A stretch of DNA of 43,237 bases, taken from positions 1 through 43,237 of the forward strand of contig JAFULU010000248.1 of the NCBI GenBank assembly GCA_017483125.1. The letters run 5' to 3'. Positions 17,096-23,823 of this stretch are shown here, in pieces; the first letter of the stretch is position 1, and every line of letters begins with the position of its first letter. Position numbers and translations under genes: made by a program. The stretch comes from Clostridia bacterium. GTDB lineage: Bacteria > Bacillota > Clostridia > Oscillospirales > CAG-272. The notes beneath the pieces were generated by a model that did not search any database, was not told the DNA's origin, and was given only the letters and a program-made list of their open reading frames with translations.

Positions 17096-17122
17096 AAACC
17101 CCGTTGACAAGAGCGGGGTTTT
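17096..17122 (+). terminator. Short terminator-like hairpin of hemW, overlapping the next promoter
   Basis: AAACCCCG (17096-17103) pairs with CGGGGTTT (17114-17121) around a 10-base loop, TTGACAAGAG, and one further T follows. The loop is the -35 region of the DUF1292 promoter. Confidence 0.6.
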
Positions 17123-17132
17123 GGTGTATAAT
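17104..17132 (+). promoter_or_regulatory. Consensus promoter for the DUF1292 gene
   Basis: TTGACA at 17104-17109 and TATAAT at 17127-17132 with 17 bases between them match the vegetative consensus perfectly. The -35 box lies in the loop of the preceding hairpin. Confidence 0.92.
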
Positions 17133-17191
17133 GATACTGTACTAAAAGTAGTCCGCGGGAGGCTCCCGCCGACAGAAAGGATGAAACTACC

Positions 17192-17500
17192 ATGGATGAG
17201 AAGGAATTCCAGAGCGAATACTATACTCTGACCGACGAAGAGGGCAACGAGCTCCAGTTTGAGGTCATCGGCTCGGCTGAACTGAACGGCACCGTGTACT
17301 ACGCCATGATCCCCGTGGACGATCAGCCCGAGGAGGAGGACGTCTACGAGTACGTGATTCTCAAGACCGAGAAGGACGAGGACGGCGAGGACATTCTGGT
17401 CACCATCGACGACGACGACGAGTTCGACGACGTGGCCGACTACTTCGACGATATGCTCTCCGACGAGGCCGACTACGACCTGAACAACGACGGGGAGTAA
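17192..17500 (+). CDS. DUF1292 domain protein (YrzB-like)
   Basis: The 102-residue acidic protein starts after AGAAAGGATGAAACTACC. It contains the DUF1292 pattern: YYTLTDEEGNELQFEVIG, YYAMIPVDD and YVILKTEKDEDGEDILVTIDDDDEFDDVAD (split here across a linker). Its tail is almost entirely Asp/Glu. The family is common in Firmicutes and has no established biochemical role. It has its own strong promoter and is probably monocistronic, which suggests abundant expression. Confidence 0.88.
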   Translation: MDEKEFQSEYYTLTDEEGNELQFEVIGSAELNGTVYYAMIPVDDQPEEEDVYEYVILKTEKDEDGEDILVTIDDDDEFDDVADYFDDMLSDEADYDLNNDGE

Positions 17501-17510
17501 TCGCCCGTCA

Positions 17511-17540
17511 CACCCCGATTCAAAAAATTCCTGCGGGGTG
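17511..17540. repeat. Hairpin after the DUF1292 gene
   Basis: CACCCCG (17511-17517) pairs with CGGGGTG (17534-17540) around a 16-base A-rich loop. It lies 10 bases past the stop codon and lacks a T tract, so termination is uncertain. Confidence 0.4.
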
Positions 17541-17589
17541 CGTGATATACAGATATTGTGACCCACATCTGATTAAAGGAGATCGACTC

Positions 17590-17712
17590 ACGAGGTGGTT
17601 TGCAGACCTCCCGCTATCCTGTATCGGTTGACTTGTCCCGAAGGATCGGCGGACGCTGGGAGCAGTAAAGCCGCGGATAGATCACCGCCCTGGAAAAAAC
17701 AGGGTTCCGAAT
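17590..17712 (+). ncRNA. Putative structured non-coding RNA
   Basis: There is no credible reading frame here, but nested pairing is visible. GGTGGT pairs with ATCACC, CTATCC with GGATAG, CGGTT with AGCCG (one G-T pair), and GTCC with GGAC around CGA-AGGA-TCG. A CCCTG/CAGGG hairpin with a GAAAAAA loop follows. The arrangement is one long rod with a large 5' bulge plus an extra hairpin. SRP RNA is excluded by the missing conserved loop, and no riboswitch consensus I know matches. A 6S-like RNA is conceivable, as is an unnamed RNA. Ends are approximate and the strand is assumed from neighbouring genes. Confidence 0.3.
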
Positions 17713-17736
17713 GCTGTGTACACGGCCTTGCGGGGT

Positions 17737-17904
17737 TTAAGGGCATCTCTAAAAATTCCTCGCACGGCGACTCGGCGGAATCTTTCCCGTCAGTCGTCAC
17801 AAAAATCCTTCGTATAGGGTCAACTATACGCGCGGATTTTTGTTTAGACTGACGAAAAATCTTCTCGCCGCTCGTCGCACGATGAGTTTTAGAGATGCCC
17901 TTAA
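17737..17904. mobile_element. 168-bp foldback MITE-like element with 18-bp terminal inverted repeats
   Basis: The ends TTAAGGGCATCTCTAAAA and its exact reverse complement lie at 17737-17754 and 17887-17904. The outer TTAA is palindromic and is probably the target duplication. Most of the interior also folds back: GTCAGTC with GACTGAC, ACAAAAATCC with GGATTTTTGT, and CGTATAG with CTATACG around a GGTCAA loop. It encodes no transposase, so it would need one supplied in trans. It lies between the possible ncRNA and the SPFH gene. Confidence 0.85.
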
Positions 17905-17913
17905 GAGAATAGC

Positions 17914-17960
17914 GATGGGCGTATGTCAGAGTGTTGGCATACGCTCATTGTGCTTTTATC
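17914..17960 (+). terminator. Hairpin with weak T tract upstream of the SPFH gene
   Basis: ATGGGCGTATG and CATACGCTCAT pair with one G-T wobble around a loop of about 12 bases, followed by TGTGCTTTTATC. It may be the original terminator of the upstream transcript, now separated from it by the MITE-like element. Confidence 0.45.
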
Positions 17961-17992
17961 AAGATCACATCCAACAGAAAGGAAACTACATA

Positions 17993-19261
17993 ATGGGCAT
18001 CATCAAAGCGACAATGAGCGCCATCGGCGGCGGCCTGGCCGACCAGTGGCTGGAGGTCCTGGAGGCCGACAATATGGGGGACAATACCCTCTTTACCAAG
18101 GGCGTCAAGGTCCGAAAGAACGACAAGCGCAACAGCAACAAGAAGGGCACCGAGGACTACATCTCCAACGGATCCGTCATCCACGTCTACCCCAACCAGT
18201 TCATGATGCTGGTGGACGGCGGTAAGATCGTGGACTTCACCGCCGAGGAGGGCTACTACAAGGTGGACAACGCCGCCGCTCCCTCCCTCTTTGCGGGGGG
18301 CTTCGGGGCCTCCATCAAGGAGTCCTTCTCCCGCGTCAAGTTCGGCGGTGTTCCCTCCACCTCCCAGAAGGCCTACTTCGTAAACCTCCAGGAGATCAAG
18401 GGCATCAAGTTCGGCACCCGTAACCCCATCAGCTACTTTGACAGCTTCTACAACGCCGAGCTGTTCCTCCGCGCCCACGGTACCTACTCCATCAAGATCA
18501 CCGACCCCATCAAGTTCTACACCGAGGTGATCCCCAAGAACGCCGACCGAGTGGACATCTCCGCCATCAATGAGCAGTACCTCAACGAGTTTTTGGAGGC
18601 GCTGGGAGCGGCCATCAACTCCATGTCTGCTGACGGCATCCGCGTCTCCTACGTGGTCTCCAAGTCCCGCGAGCTGTCCCGCTATATGCAAAACGAGCTG
18701 GACGCCGACTGGAAGGAGCTCCGCGGCATGGAGGTCCTGTCGGTGGGTCTGGGGGGGCTTTCCTACGACGAGAAGTCCCGCGAGATGATCGATATCCGCA
18801 ACCAGGGTGCCATGCTGGGGGACGCCTCCATCCGCGAGGGCTACGTCCAGGGCGCGGTGGCCAGAGGCATGGAGGCTGCGGGCAGTAACGCGAACGGCGC
18901 GGCCCAGGCCTTTATGGGCATGGGTATGGGCATGAACGCGGGCGGTGGCTTCGTGGGCGCGGCCTCGGCCTCCAACCAGGCCCAGATGGAGCGGGACGCC
19001 GCCAAGGCTCCCGCTGCTCCCGCGGGCGGCTGGACCTGCTCCTGCGGTCAGACCAATACGGGCAAGTTCTGCTCGGAGTGCGGCTCTCCCAAGCCCGCCC
19101 CCTCGGGTAGCTGGACCTGCGCCTGCGGGGCTGTCTGTACGGGCAAGTTCTGCCCCGAGTGCGGCTCTCCCAGACCCGCCGCCGAGTGGTTCTGCACCGA
19201 GTGCGGGGCCAAGAATGAGGCTTCGGCCAAGTTCTGCTCGGAGTGCGGGAAGAGGAAGTAA
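17993..19261 (+). CDS. SPFH-domain protein with C-terminal zinc ribbons (YdjI-like)
   Basis: The 422-residue protein starts at the ATG after AGAAAGGAAAC. Its N-terminal 300 residues match the SPFH family often annotated as virion core protein, as in Bacillus YdjI (MGIIKATMSAIGGGLADQW, LFTKG, YEKSRE-like helices). From residue 347 come three cysteine ribbons: WTCSCGQ...CSECG, WTCACGA...CPECG and FCTECGA...CSECG. In B. subtilis YdjI helps the YdjG-YdjH pair recruit the phage-shock protein PspA to the membrane (established for that species). The next two genes resemble ydjG and ydjH, so a membrane-stress complex is likely. The promoter is not obvious; the upstream 90 bases follow the MITE-like element. 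Confidence 0.88.
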   Translation: MGIIKATMSAIGGGLADQWLEVLEADNMGDNTLFTKGVKVRKNDKRNSNKKGTEDYISNGSVIHVYPNQFMMLVDGGKIVDFTAEEGYYKVDNAAAPSLFAGGFGASIKESFSRVKFGGVPSTSQKAYFVNLQEIKGIKFGTRNPISYFDSFYNAELFLRAHGTYSIKITDPIKFYTEVIPKNADRVDISAINEQYLNEFLEALGAAINSMSADGIRVSYVVSKSRELSRYMQNELDADWKELRGMEVLSVGLGGLSYDEKSREMIDIRNQGAMLGDASIREGYVQGAVARGMEAAGSNANGAAQAFMGMGMGMNAGGGFVGAASASNQAQMERDAAKAPAAPAGGWTCSCGQTNTGKFCSECGSPKPAPSGSWTCACGAVCTGKFCPECGSPRPAAEWFCTECGAKNEASAKFCSECGKRK

Positions 19262-19328
19262 AAGCGCGGTTTGTCGCTCGGACAAGCCCAAATATCATCC
19301 CTAAAACCAAAGAAGGGAACCACATACC

Positions 19329-20390
19329 ATGTCCACAAACAAAACCGTAGCCTACCAATGCCCCTGTTGCGGTGCCGGTCTTGGCTTCGATCCTGAAAAA
19401 CAAAAGTTCGCCTGCGAGTTCTGCCTCTCGGAGTTTAACGAGACCGAGCTGACGGATGCGGGTGCCGCCGAGGCCGCTGAAAAGCAACGCGCCGACGGCG
19501 AGGCATTTTGCGAGCGGATGAACCTCTTCACCTGCCCCAACTGCGGTGCCGAGGTGGTGGCCGATGACAACACCGCCGCCGACTTCTGCTACTACTGCCA
19601 CAATCCCGTGGTTCACGCGGGACGCCTGTCGGGTCAGCTGCAGCCCCACAAGGTCATCCCCTTCCGCATCACCAAGGAGGAGGCCGAGAAGGCCTTCCTG
19701 GGCTGGTGCCAAAAGAAGTGGTTTTTGCCCCGCGACTTCAAGTCCCAGGCCCACGCCGCCCAGATCAAGGGGGTCTACTACCCCTTCTGGGTCACGGATG
19801 CCGACGCTCACGGCGCCACCGACTTCAAGGCCACCCGCGTCCATACCTGGCGGGCGGGGGACTATAAGTACACCAACACCAAGGTCTACAAGCTGGAGCG
19901 GGCGGGGGACATCCATTTCGAGGATATCGTCACCTGCGCCCTGTCCGATGCCGACAAGAAGATGCTGGAGGGTGTCCTCCCCTACCCCTCTGCCGAGCTG
20001 ACCGACTTCTCCATGCCCTACCTTTCGGGCTTCTTCGCCAAGAAGCGGGACATTGAGAGGGATTCTCTGTCCGAGGAGGTGCGGGGACGGATGCACGACT
20101 ACACCGCCGCCCTCCTGCGCTCCACCGTCAAGGAGGCCTACTCCACGATCACCCCCGAGGAGATCCAAGTCAACATCAAGGAGAGCCACTGGGAATACGC
20201 CCTGCTCCCCGTCTGGATTTTGACCTACCCCCATAAGGACGGCAAGGTCTACACCTTCGCCATCAACGCCTCCACGGGGAAGATCTACGGAGAATTGCCC
20301 GTGAGTCAGGTCAAGCTGGCGGCTCTCATGGCGGCTGTGGCGGTGCCCGCGACGGCGTTACTCTCGCTGATCGGAGGTGCTCTGTTCTGA
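19329..20390 (+). CDS. Zinc-ribbon membrane protein (YdjG-like)
   Basis: The 353-residue protein begins with a TFIIB-type ribbon pattern (QCPCCG...CEFC, residues 11-40) and a second ribbon (CPNCGAEV...CYYCHNP, about 72-98). A long soluble middle with PFWVTDADAHG follows, and one hydrophobic helix lies near the C-terminus (about 325-350). It resembles Bacillus YdjG, which with YdjH forms a membrane anchor for PspA. AAGAAGGGAACCACATACC precedes the ATG. The stop codon overlaps the next start (TGATG), and the RBS GGAGG for that gene lies within this one, so they are translationally coupled. Confidence 0.82.
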   Translation: MSTNKTVAYQCPCCGAGLGFDPEKQKFACEFCLSEFNETELTDAGAAEAAEKQRADGEAFCERMNLFTCPNCGAEVVADDNTAADFCYYCHNPVVHAGRLSGQLQPHKVIPFRITKEEAEKAFLGWCQKKWFLPRDFKSQAHAAQIKGVYYPFWVTDADAHGATDFKATRVHTWRAGDYKYTNTKVYKLERAGDIHFEDIVTCALSDADKKMLEGVLPYPSAELTDFSMPYLSGFFAKKRDIERDSLSEEVRGRMHDYTAALLRSTVKEAYSTITPEEIQVNIKESHWEYALLPVWILTYPHKDGKVYTFAINASTGKIYGELPVSQVKLAALMAAVAVPATALLSLIGGALF

Positions 20391-21154
20391 TGAAGACCTC
20401 TGTACTGAAAAAGAGTATGGCCCTCGGGCTGATCCTGCTCTGTCTGGCGGTCTGCCTCACCCTCCCCCTGTCCGCGGCGGAGAGCGAGCGGGTCTACGAT
20501 CCCTCGGATATGTTGAACGCCACCGAAGCGGCGGAGCTGACCGCCCTTCTGAACCGTCTCTCAACCGAGCACGGGGTGGAGATGTATCTGGCCACCTACC
20601 TGGCCAAGGGTCCCTACGACGACTTCTACGGCGACGACTACTGCCACCGCGTGAAGGACATCGAGGACACCGACGCCGTCCTTCTGGTGGTGACCTACGA
20701 GCGGCTCAACGATACCTACTACTACGATATGTACACCTATGGCGAGGCCAACTACGCCATCAGCCAGAAGGAAGTCAACTACATACTGGACGACTACGAC
20801 GTCTACGACAACCTCAAGGGAGGCCACGTCTACGATGGCTGTGAGGCCTTCTTTACCCTGTCGGCCGAGGCCTTTACGGGTCGCGTGGGCATGGCGTGGA
20901 GCGTCATCATCTTCCTCTCGGCGGCTATTTCGGTGGGTATCGCCTTCGCCGTCCGCGGGGCCGTGATCGCCGTGTACCGCAAGAAGAAGGCCTCGGTAGA
21001 CTACCCCCTGGACCGCTACGCCAAGCTGGAGCTGACCCATGAGTCGGATTCCTTCGTCCGCGAGTACACCACCCGCACCTACTCCCCCCGCAGCAGCGGA
21101 AGCGGAGGCGGCAGCCGTCACGGAGGCGGCGGCGGACACCGCGGCGGTCGGTAA
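20390..21154 (+). CDS. TPM-domain membrane protein (YdjH-like)
   Basis: The 254-residue protein has a signal sequence (to about residue 29, LPLSAAES) and an extracytoplasmic TPM_phosphatase-like domain (RVYDPSDMLNATEAAELTALLNRLS, DAVLLVVTYE, residues 35-165). A transmembrane helix (about 172-195) and a cytoplasmic tail ending in Gly/Ser/Arg/His-rich repeats follow. The layout matches YdjH of the Bacillus pspA operon. It overlaps the preceding gene by one base. No pspA homologue is present in the window. Confidence 0.82.
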   Translation: MKTSVLKKSMALGLILLCLAVCLTLPLSAAESERVYDPSDMLNATEAAELTALLNRLSTEHGVEMYLATYLAKGPYDDFYGDDYCHRVKDIEDTDAVLLVVTYERLNDTYYYDMYTYGEANYAISQKEVNYILDDYDVYDNLKGGHVYDGCEAFFTLSAEAFTGRVGMAWSVIIFLSAAISVGIAFAVRGAVIAVYRKKKASVDYPLDRYAKLELTHESDSFVREYTTRTYSPRSSGSGGGSRHGGGGGHRGGR

Positions 21155-21249
21155 TCAAAGAATGCAAAATTGCTTTGCCCCGCGGATGGAGATCGGTAGA
21201 TGGGGGCAATTCTACGGAACGCCCTGTTAAAGCTCCTCATTTCCAACAA

Positions 21250-21281
21250 AAAGGTGACCCGTCCTGTGACGGGTCACCTTT
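21250..21281. terminator. Bidirectional terminator between convergent genes
   Basis: A perfect 14-bp stem, AAAGGTGACCCGTC with GACGGGTCACCTTT, encloses a CTGT loop. T-rich sequence lies on one side and A-rich on the other. It serves the TPM gene and the minus-strand gene at 21302. Confidence 0.92.
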
Positions 21282-21301
21282 CTATTATGCTTTTGGGAGA
21301 A

Positions 21302-22069
21302 TTATTCCCCTACGATCTCGTCGAAGCTGACATCCTTGTAGCTGTCGGCATCGGCGGGAGCGGTGATGGGCTGGATATTCTCGTAGGTATACTTGGCGTT
21401 CATGGTCAGGGAGACGGTGTGGGTCTCACCGCCCGCGGTCACCGAGTAGGTGGCGGTCAGGGCCATGGACTCAAAGAGCCCGTCGGAGATGGTGGCGACC
21501 ATGGTGAGATCTCCCACGGCGGCCTCGGCACCCATAGCGGTGAGGGTGTCGGAGAGCAGGTCGTTCATGGCGGTCAGACCCTCGGTGGTGATGCCGCTGC
21601 AGGTGACGATCTGCTTGCCGTCCTTGACCTCCATGGTCAGGGTCTCAAAGTTCTCGGTGGTGACGGGGAGCTCGGCGTTGTTGTTCTTGATGAACTCCTC
21701 GTAGTTCTCCTCGGTGAGGGTGGCCTTGAGCTTGACGCTCTGGTTCATAACGGTGGTGTTGGCGTACAGCACCTTGTCCACGACCGTCATGGTGATGCCT
21801 GTCGTAAAGCCCATGACCTCGGTGGACATATCCATGTGCAGGTTCTCACCGTCCACGGTGACGGGGAACTCCAGAGACAGGGCGTCGAAAACCGTGTTGA
21901 GGTTCTTGTCCTCGCAGTCAAAGTCCATGGACATGGTGACGGTGTAGGGCTTCTCCTCCAGAGCCTTTTCGGCCTTGGCTATGGCCGCGGCGGCGGTCAT
22001 GGTGTCGCAGGAGGCGAAGGCGCAGACCAGCAGAGAGAGCAGCAGGAGGATGGAAAGAATACGCTTCAT
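21302..22069 (-). CDS. Secreted lipoprotein, possible DUF6612-like
   Basis: The 255-residue lipoprotein has a strong signal with lipobox FASC (Cys20) and AAAGGAG upstream of its ATG. The mature part alternates polar and hydrophobic residues in long beta strands (VTMSMDFDCED, GENLHMDMSTEVMG, KVLYANTTVMNQSVKLKATL), suggesting a half-barrel lipid- or hydrophobe-binding fold of the LppX/DUF6612 type. That is an impression only. It has its own consensus promoter (22120-22148) and a shared terminator, so it is monocistronic. Confidence 0.8.
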   Translation of the reverse strand: MKRILSILLLLSLLVCAFASCDTMTAAAAIAKAEKALEEKPYTVTMSMDFDCEDKNLNTVFDALSLEFPVTVDGENLHMDMSTEVMGFTTGITMTVVDKVLYANTTVMNQSVKLKATLTEENYEEFIKNNNAELPVTTENFETLTMEVKDGKQIVTCSGITTEGLTAMNDLLSDTLTAMGAEAAVGDLTMVATISDGLFESMALTATYSVTAGGETHTVSLTMNAKYTYENIQPITAPADADSYKDVSFDEIVGE

Positions 22070-22119
22070 AGTGATTCTCCTTTCGTTTTGTGAATTGTGC
22101 GGTCGTGCCGCGTGTCACT

Positions 22120-22148
22120 ATTATACTCCTTTCGGGGATGTTTGTCAA
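22120..22148 (-). promoter_or_regulatory. Consensus promoter for the 21302-22069 lipoprotein
   Basis: On the minus strand TTGACA (22148-22143) and TATAAT (22125-22120) are spaced by 17 bases, both perfect, about 50 bases ahead of the start codon. Confidence 0.9.
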
Positions 22149-22178
22149 GAGCCGTACTCAAAAAGGGGTAGGAAGCTT

Positions 22179-22475
22179 TCACCAAAACCAGGTGGAGGAT
22201 ACGAATACGGTGAGAAAAATGAATACCACCGAAACTGCCGCGGAAACGGAATTCAGAATCATCAGCTTCTTGTCTTTTTGGATGCAGGAGAAAATGATGG
22301 AAAGAATTGCGGGGACGATGGGTACGGGAATGAAAAAGATAAATCCAAATCCCGCAAGATGCCATGGGCCCCAGAGCCCCAAAATATTAAACAGTAAGGT
22401 GAGTATTCCCAACAACCACAGTATACCCGAAAGGATACAACTGATAATCGTAAGTGCTTTTGCCGCTTTTTTCAT
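22179..22475 (-). CDS. Small membrane protein, three predicted helices
   Basis: The 98-residue protein follows GGAGAAGGAAT. Three hydrophobic segments (about 5-33, 40-65 and 72-95) are separated by short charged turns such as CIQKDKK. I do not recognise a family. It lies 70 bases downstream of a Gfo/Idh/MocA gene on the same strand and is probably transcribed with it. The base composition is somewhat richer in AT than the neighbours. Confidence 0.7.
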   Translation of the reverse strand: MKKAAKALTIISCILSGILWLLGILTLLFNILGLWGPWHLAGFGFIFFIPVPIVPAILSIIFSCIQKDKKLMILNSVSAAVSVVFIFLTVFVSSTWFW

Positions 22476-22545
22476 ATTCCTTCTCCTTTCTCCACTGAAA
22501 ATGCAGAAGAAATCGGATATTCTTTTCTTACGACGTTCGGATAGA

Positions 22546-23604
22546 TCAGAACTTCAGATCCACGTCCACGGGCATACCCGTGCGGTCGGACTCGAAGGCG
22601 GCCTCCATGATCTTCATATCCACCATCATCTGGTGATGGGTGACGCACTGCTCGCACTCGCCGTCCATGGCGCGGACGAAGTTGCGGTAGTAGTCGTGGA
22701 CGTCGGCGTGAGGCTGAGGAATGGACTTCTCGGAAATGGACTGCTCGTTTCTGGGAGCCATGGTCTTGGTGATGCCGGCGGCGGTGACCACGGGAACCAC
22801 TTCCTTCTCGTTGTAGTTGTGGCACCAGACCACGCGGGCGGGCTGGCCCCAGTCGGGGATCAGGGCGGCGCCGTCGCGGCCGACCATGTAGAAGCGGGAC
22901 AGGCCGATGAAGTTGGAGGTACCCACCTCCACGTGGACAGACAGATCGTCCTCGAAGTACATCTCCAGCTTGAAGCCGTCGTCCACCAGCTCGTTGGTGA
23001 TGTGATCGCACTTGCACCAGATCTTCTTGAGGGCCTTGTCGGTGACGATGCCCATGATCTGGTCGATGAGGTGGATACCCCAGTCCAAAATCATGCCGCC
23101 GCCCTGGGCGGGATCCTGACGCCAGTCCCCGGGAATACCGCGGGAGCCGTGGCAACGGGACTCGATGTGGTGCACGGGGCCCAGCTCGCCGCTCTGGTAG
23201 ATGTCCCGCATGACCAGAAACTCACCGTCCCAGCGGCGGTTCTGGTGGACCGTAAAGAGCTTGCCGGCGGCCTTGGAGGCGTCGATCATCTCCTGGAGAT
23301 CGGCGGAGGACAGGGTAACGGGCTTCTCGCAGATGACGTGCTTGCCCGCGGCCAGAGCCTTGAGGGCCAGGGGCTTGTGCTGATCGTTGGGGACGGCGAT
23401 GGTGACGAAATCCACCGCGGGGTCTCCCAGAAGCTCCTCCAGGGAGGCGTAGGCATGGATGCCTCTGGACTCGGCCAGCTCGCACTGGGAGGGCTTAATA
23501 TCGTAAATACCCATCAGATTGACGACGTCACTGTTTTGGAGGAAGCTACCGTGCCAGCCGCCCATACCGCCGTAACCGATGATTGCCGCATTTTTCTTTG
23601 CCAT
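22546..23604 (-). CDS. Gfo/Idh/MocA-family NAD(P)-dependent oxidoreductase
   Basis: The 352-residue enzyme starts at the ATG after AGAAAGGAATCACATC. It has a Rossmann N-terminus (AAIIGYGGMGGWHGSFL), the family signature HVICEKPVTLSSADLQEM, and the C-terminal sheet domain with GGGMILDWGIHLIDQIM holding the conserved Asp-x3-His pair. Members oxidise or reduce sugars, inositols and related polyols; the substrate cannot be read from the sequence. It has its own promoter and probably leads the following small membrane protein gene. Confidence 0.9.
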   Translation of the reverse strand: MAKKNAAIIGYGGMGGWHGSFLQNSDVVNLMGIYDIKPSQCELAESRGIHAYASLEELLGDPAVDFVTIAVPNDQHKPLALKALAAGKHVICEKPVTLSSADLQEMIDASKAAGKLFTVHQNRRWDGEFLVMRDIYQSGELGPVHHIESRCHGSRGIPGDWRQDPAQGGGMILDWGIHLIDQIMGIVTDKALKKIWCKCDHITNELVDDGFKLEMYFEDDLSVHVEVGTSNFIGLSRFYMVGRDGAALIPDWGQPARVVWCHNYNEKEVVPVVTAAGITKTMAPRNEQSISEKSIPQPHADVHDYYRNFVRAMDGECEQCVTHHQMMVDMKIMEAAFESDRTGMPVDVDLKF

Positions 23605-23671
23605 GATGTGATTCCTTTCTTGTCTAGGAACAGATCCGTATTCCCGCAGAGGATTCCCTGCGGTCAGCCAT

Positions 23672-23700
23672 ATTATACAACATATTTTGGGAAATTGCAA
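23672..23700 (-). promoter_or_regulatory. Promoter for the Gfo/Idh/MocA gene
   Basis: On the minus strand TTGCAA (23700-23695) and TATAAT (23677-23672) are separated by 17 bases, about 70 bases ahead of the start codon. Confidence 0.75.
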
Positions 23701-23762
23701 GGTCTTTTGCGGATTTTATCATAAAAACTTTTGCGGATCGGGGCGGCGGAGCCATTGGCTTC

Positions 23763-23791
23763 TTGACAAACGGGGGAGTCTGTGCTATAAT
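23763..23791 (+). promoter_or_regulatory. Consensus promoter for the EEP lipoprotein
   Basis: TTGACA at 23763-23768 and TATAAT at 23786-23791 with a 17-base spacer are perfect matches, 32 bases upstream of the start codon. AGGAGGG is the RBS. Confidence 0.92.
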
Positions 23792-23823
23792 CGTAGTAGT
23801 CTTTTCCCAAAGGAGGGAATCTT

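Noticed and set aside
17590..17712. SRP RNA or a known riboswitch
   Set aside because: The conserved SRP loop (GGAAG with AGCAG) is absent. I compared the SAM, TPP, FMN, glycine, c-di-GMP, fluoride, glutamine, THF and preQ1 consensus sequences from memory and none fits.
17595..17852. Open frame of 85 codons across the possible ncRNA and MITE-like element
   Set aside because: It crosses the left boundary of the inverted-repeat element, has no convincing RBS, and lies in a region whose structure suggests RNA.
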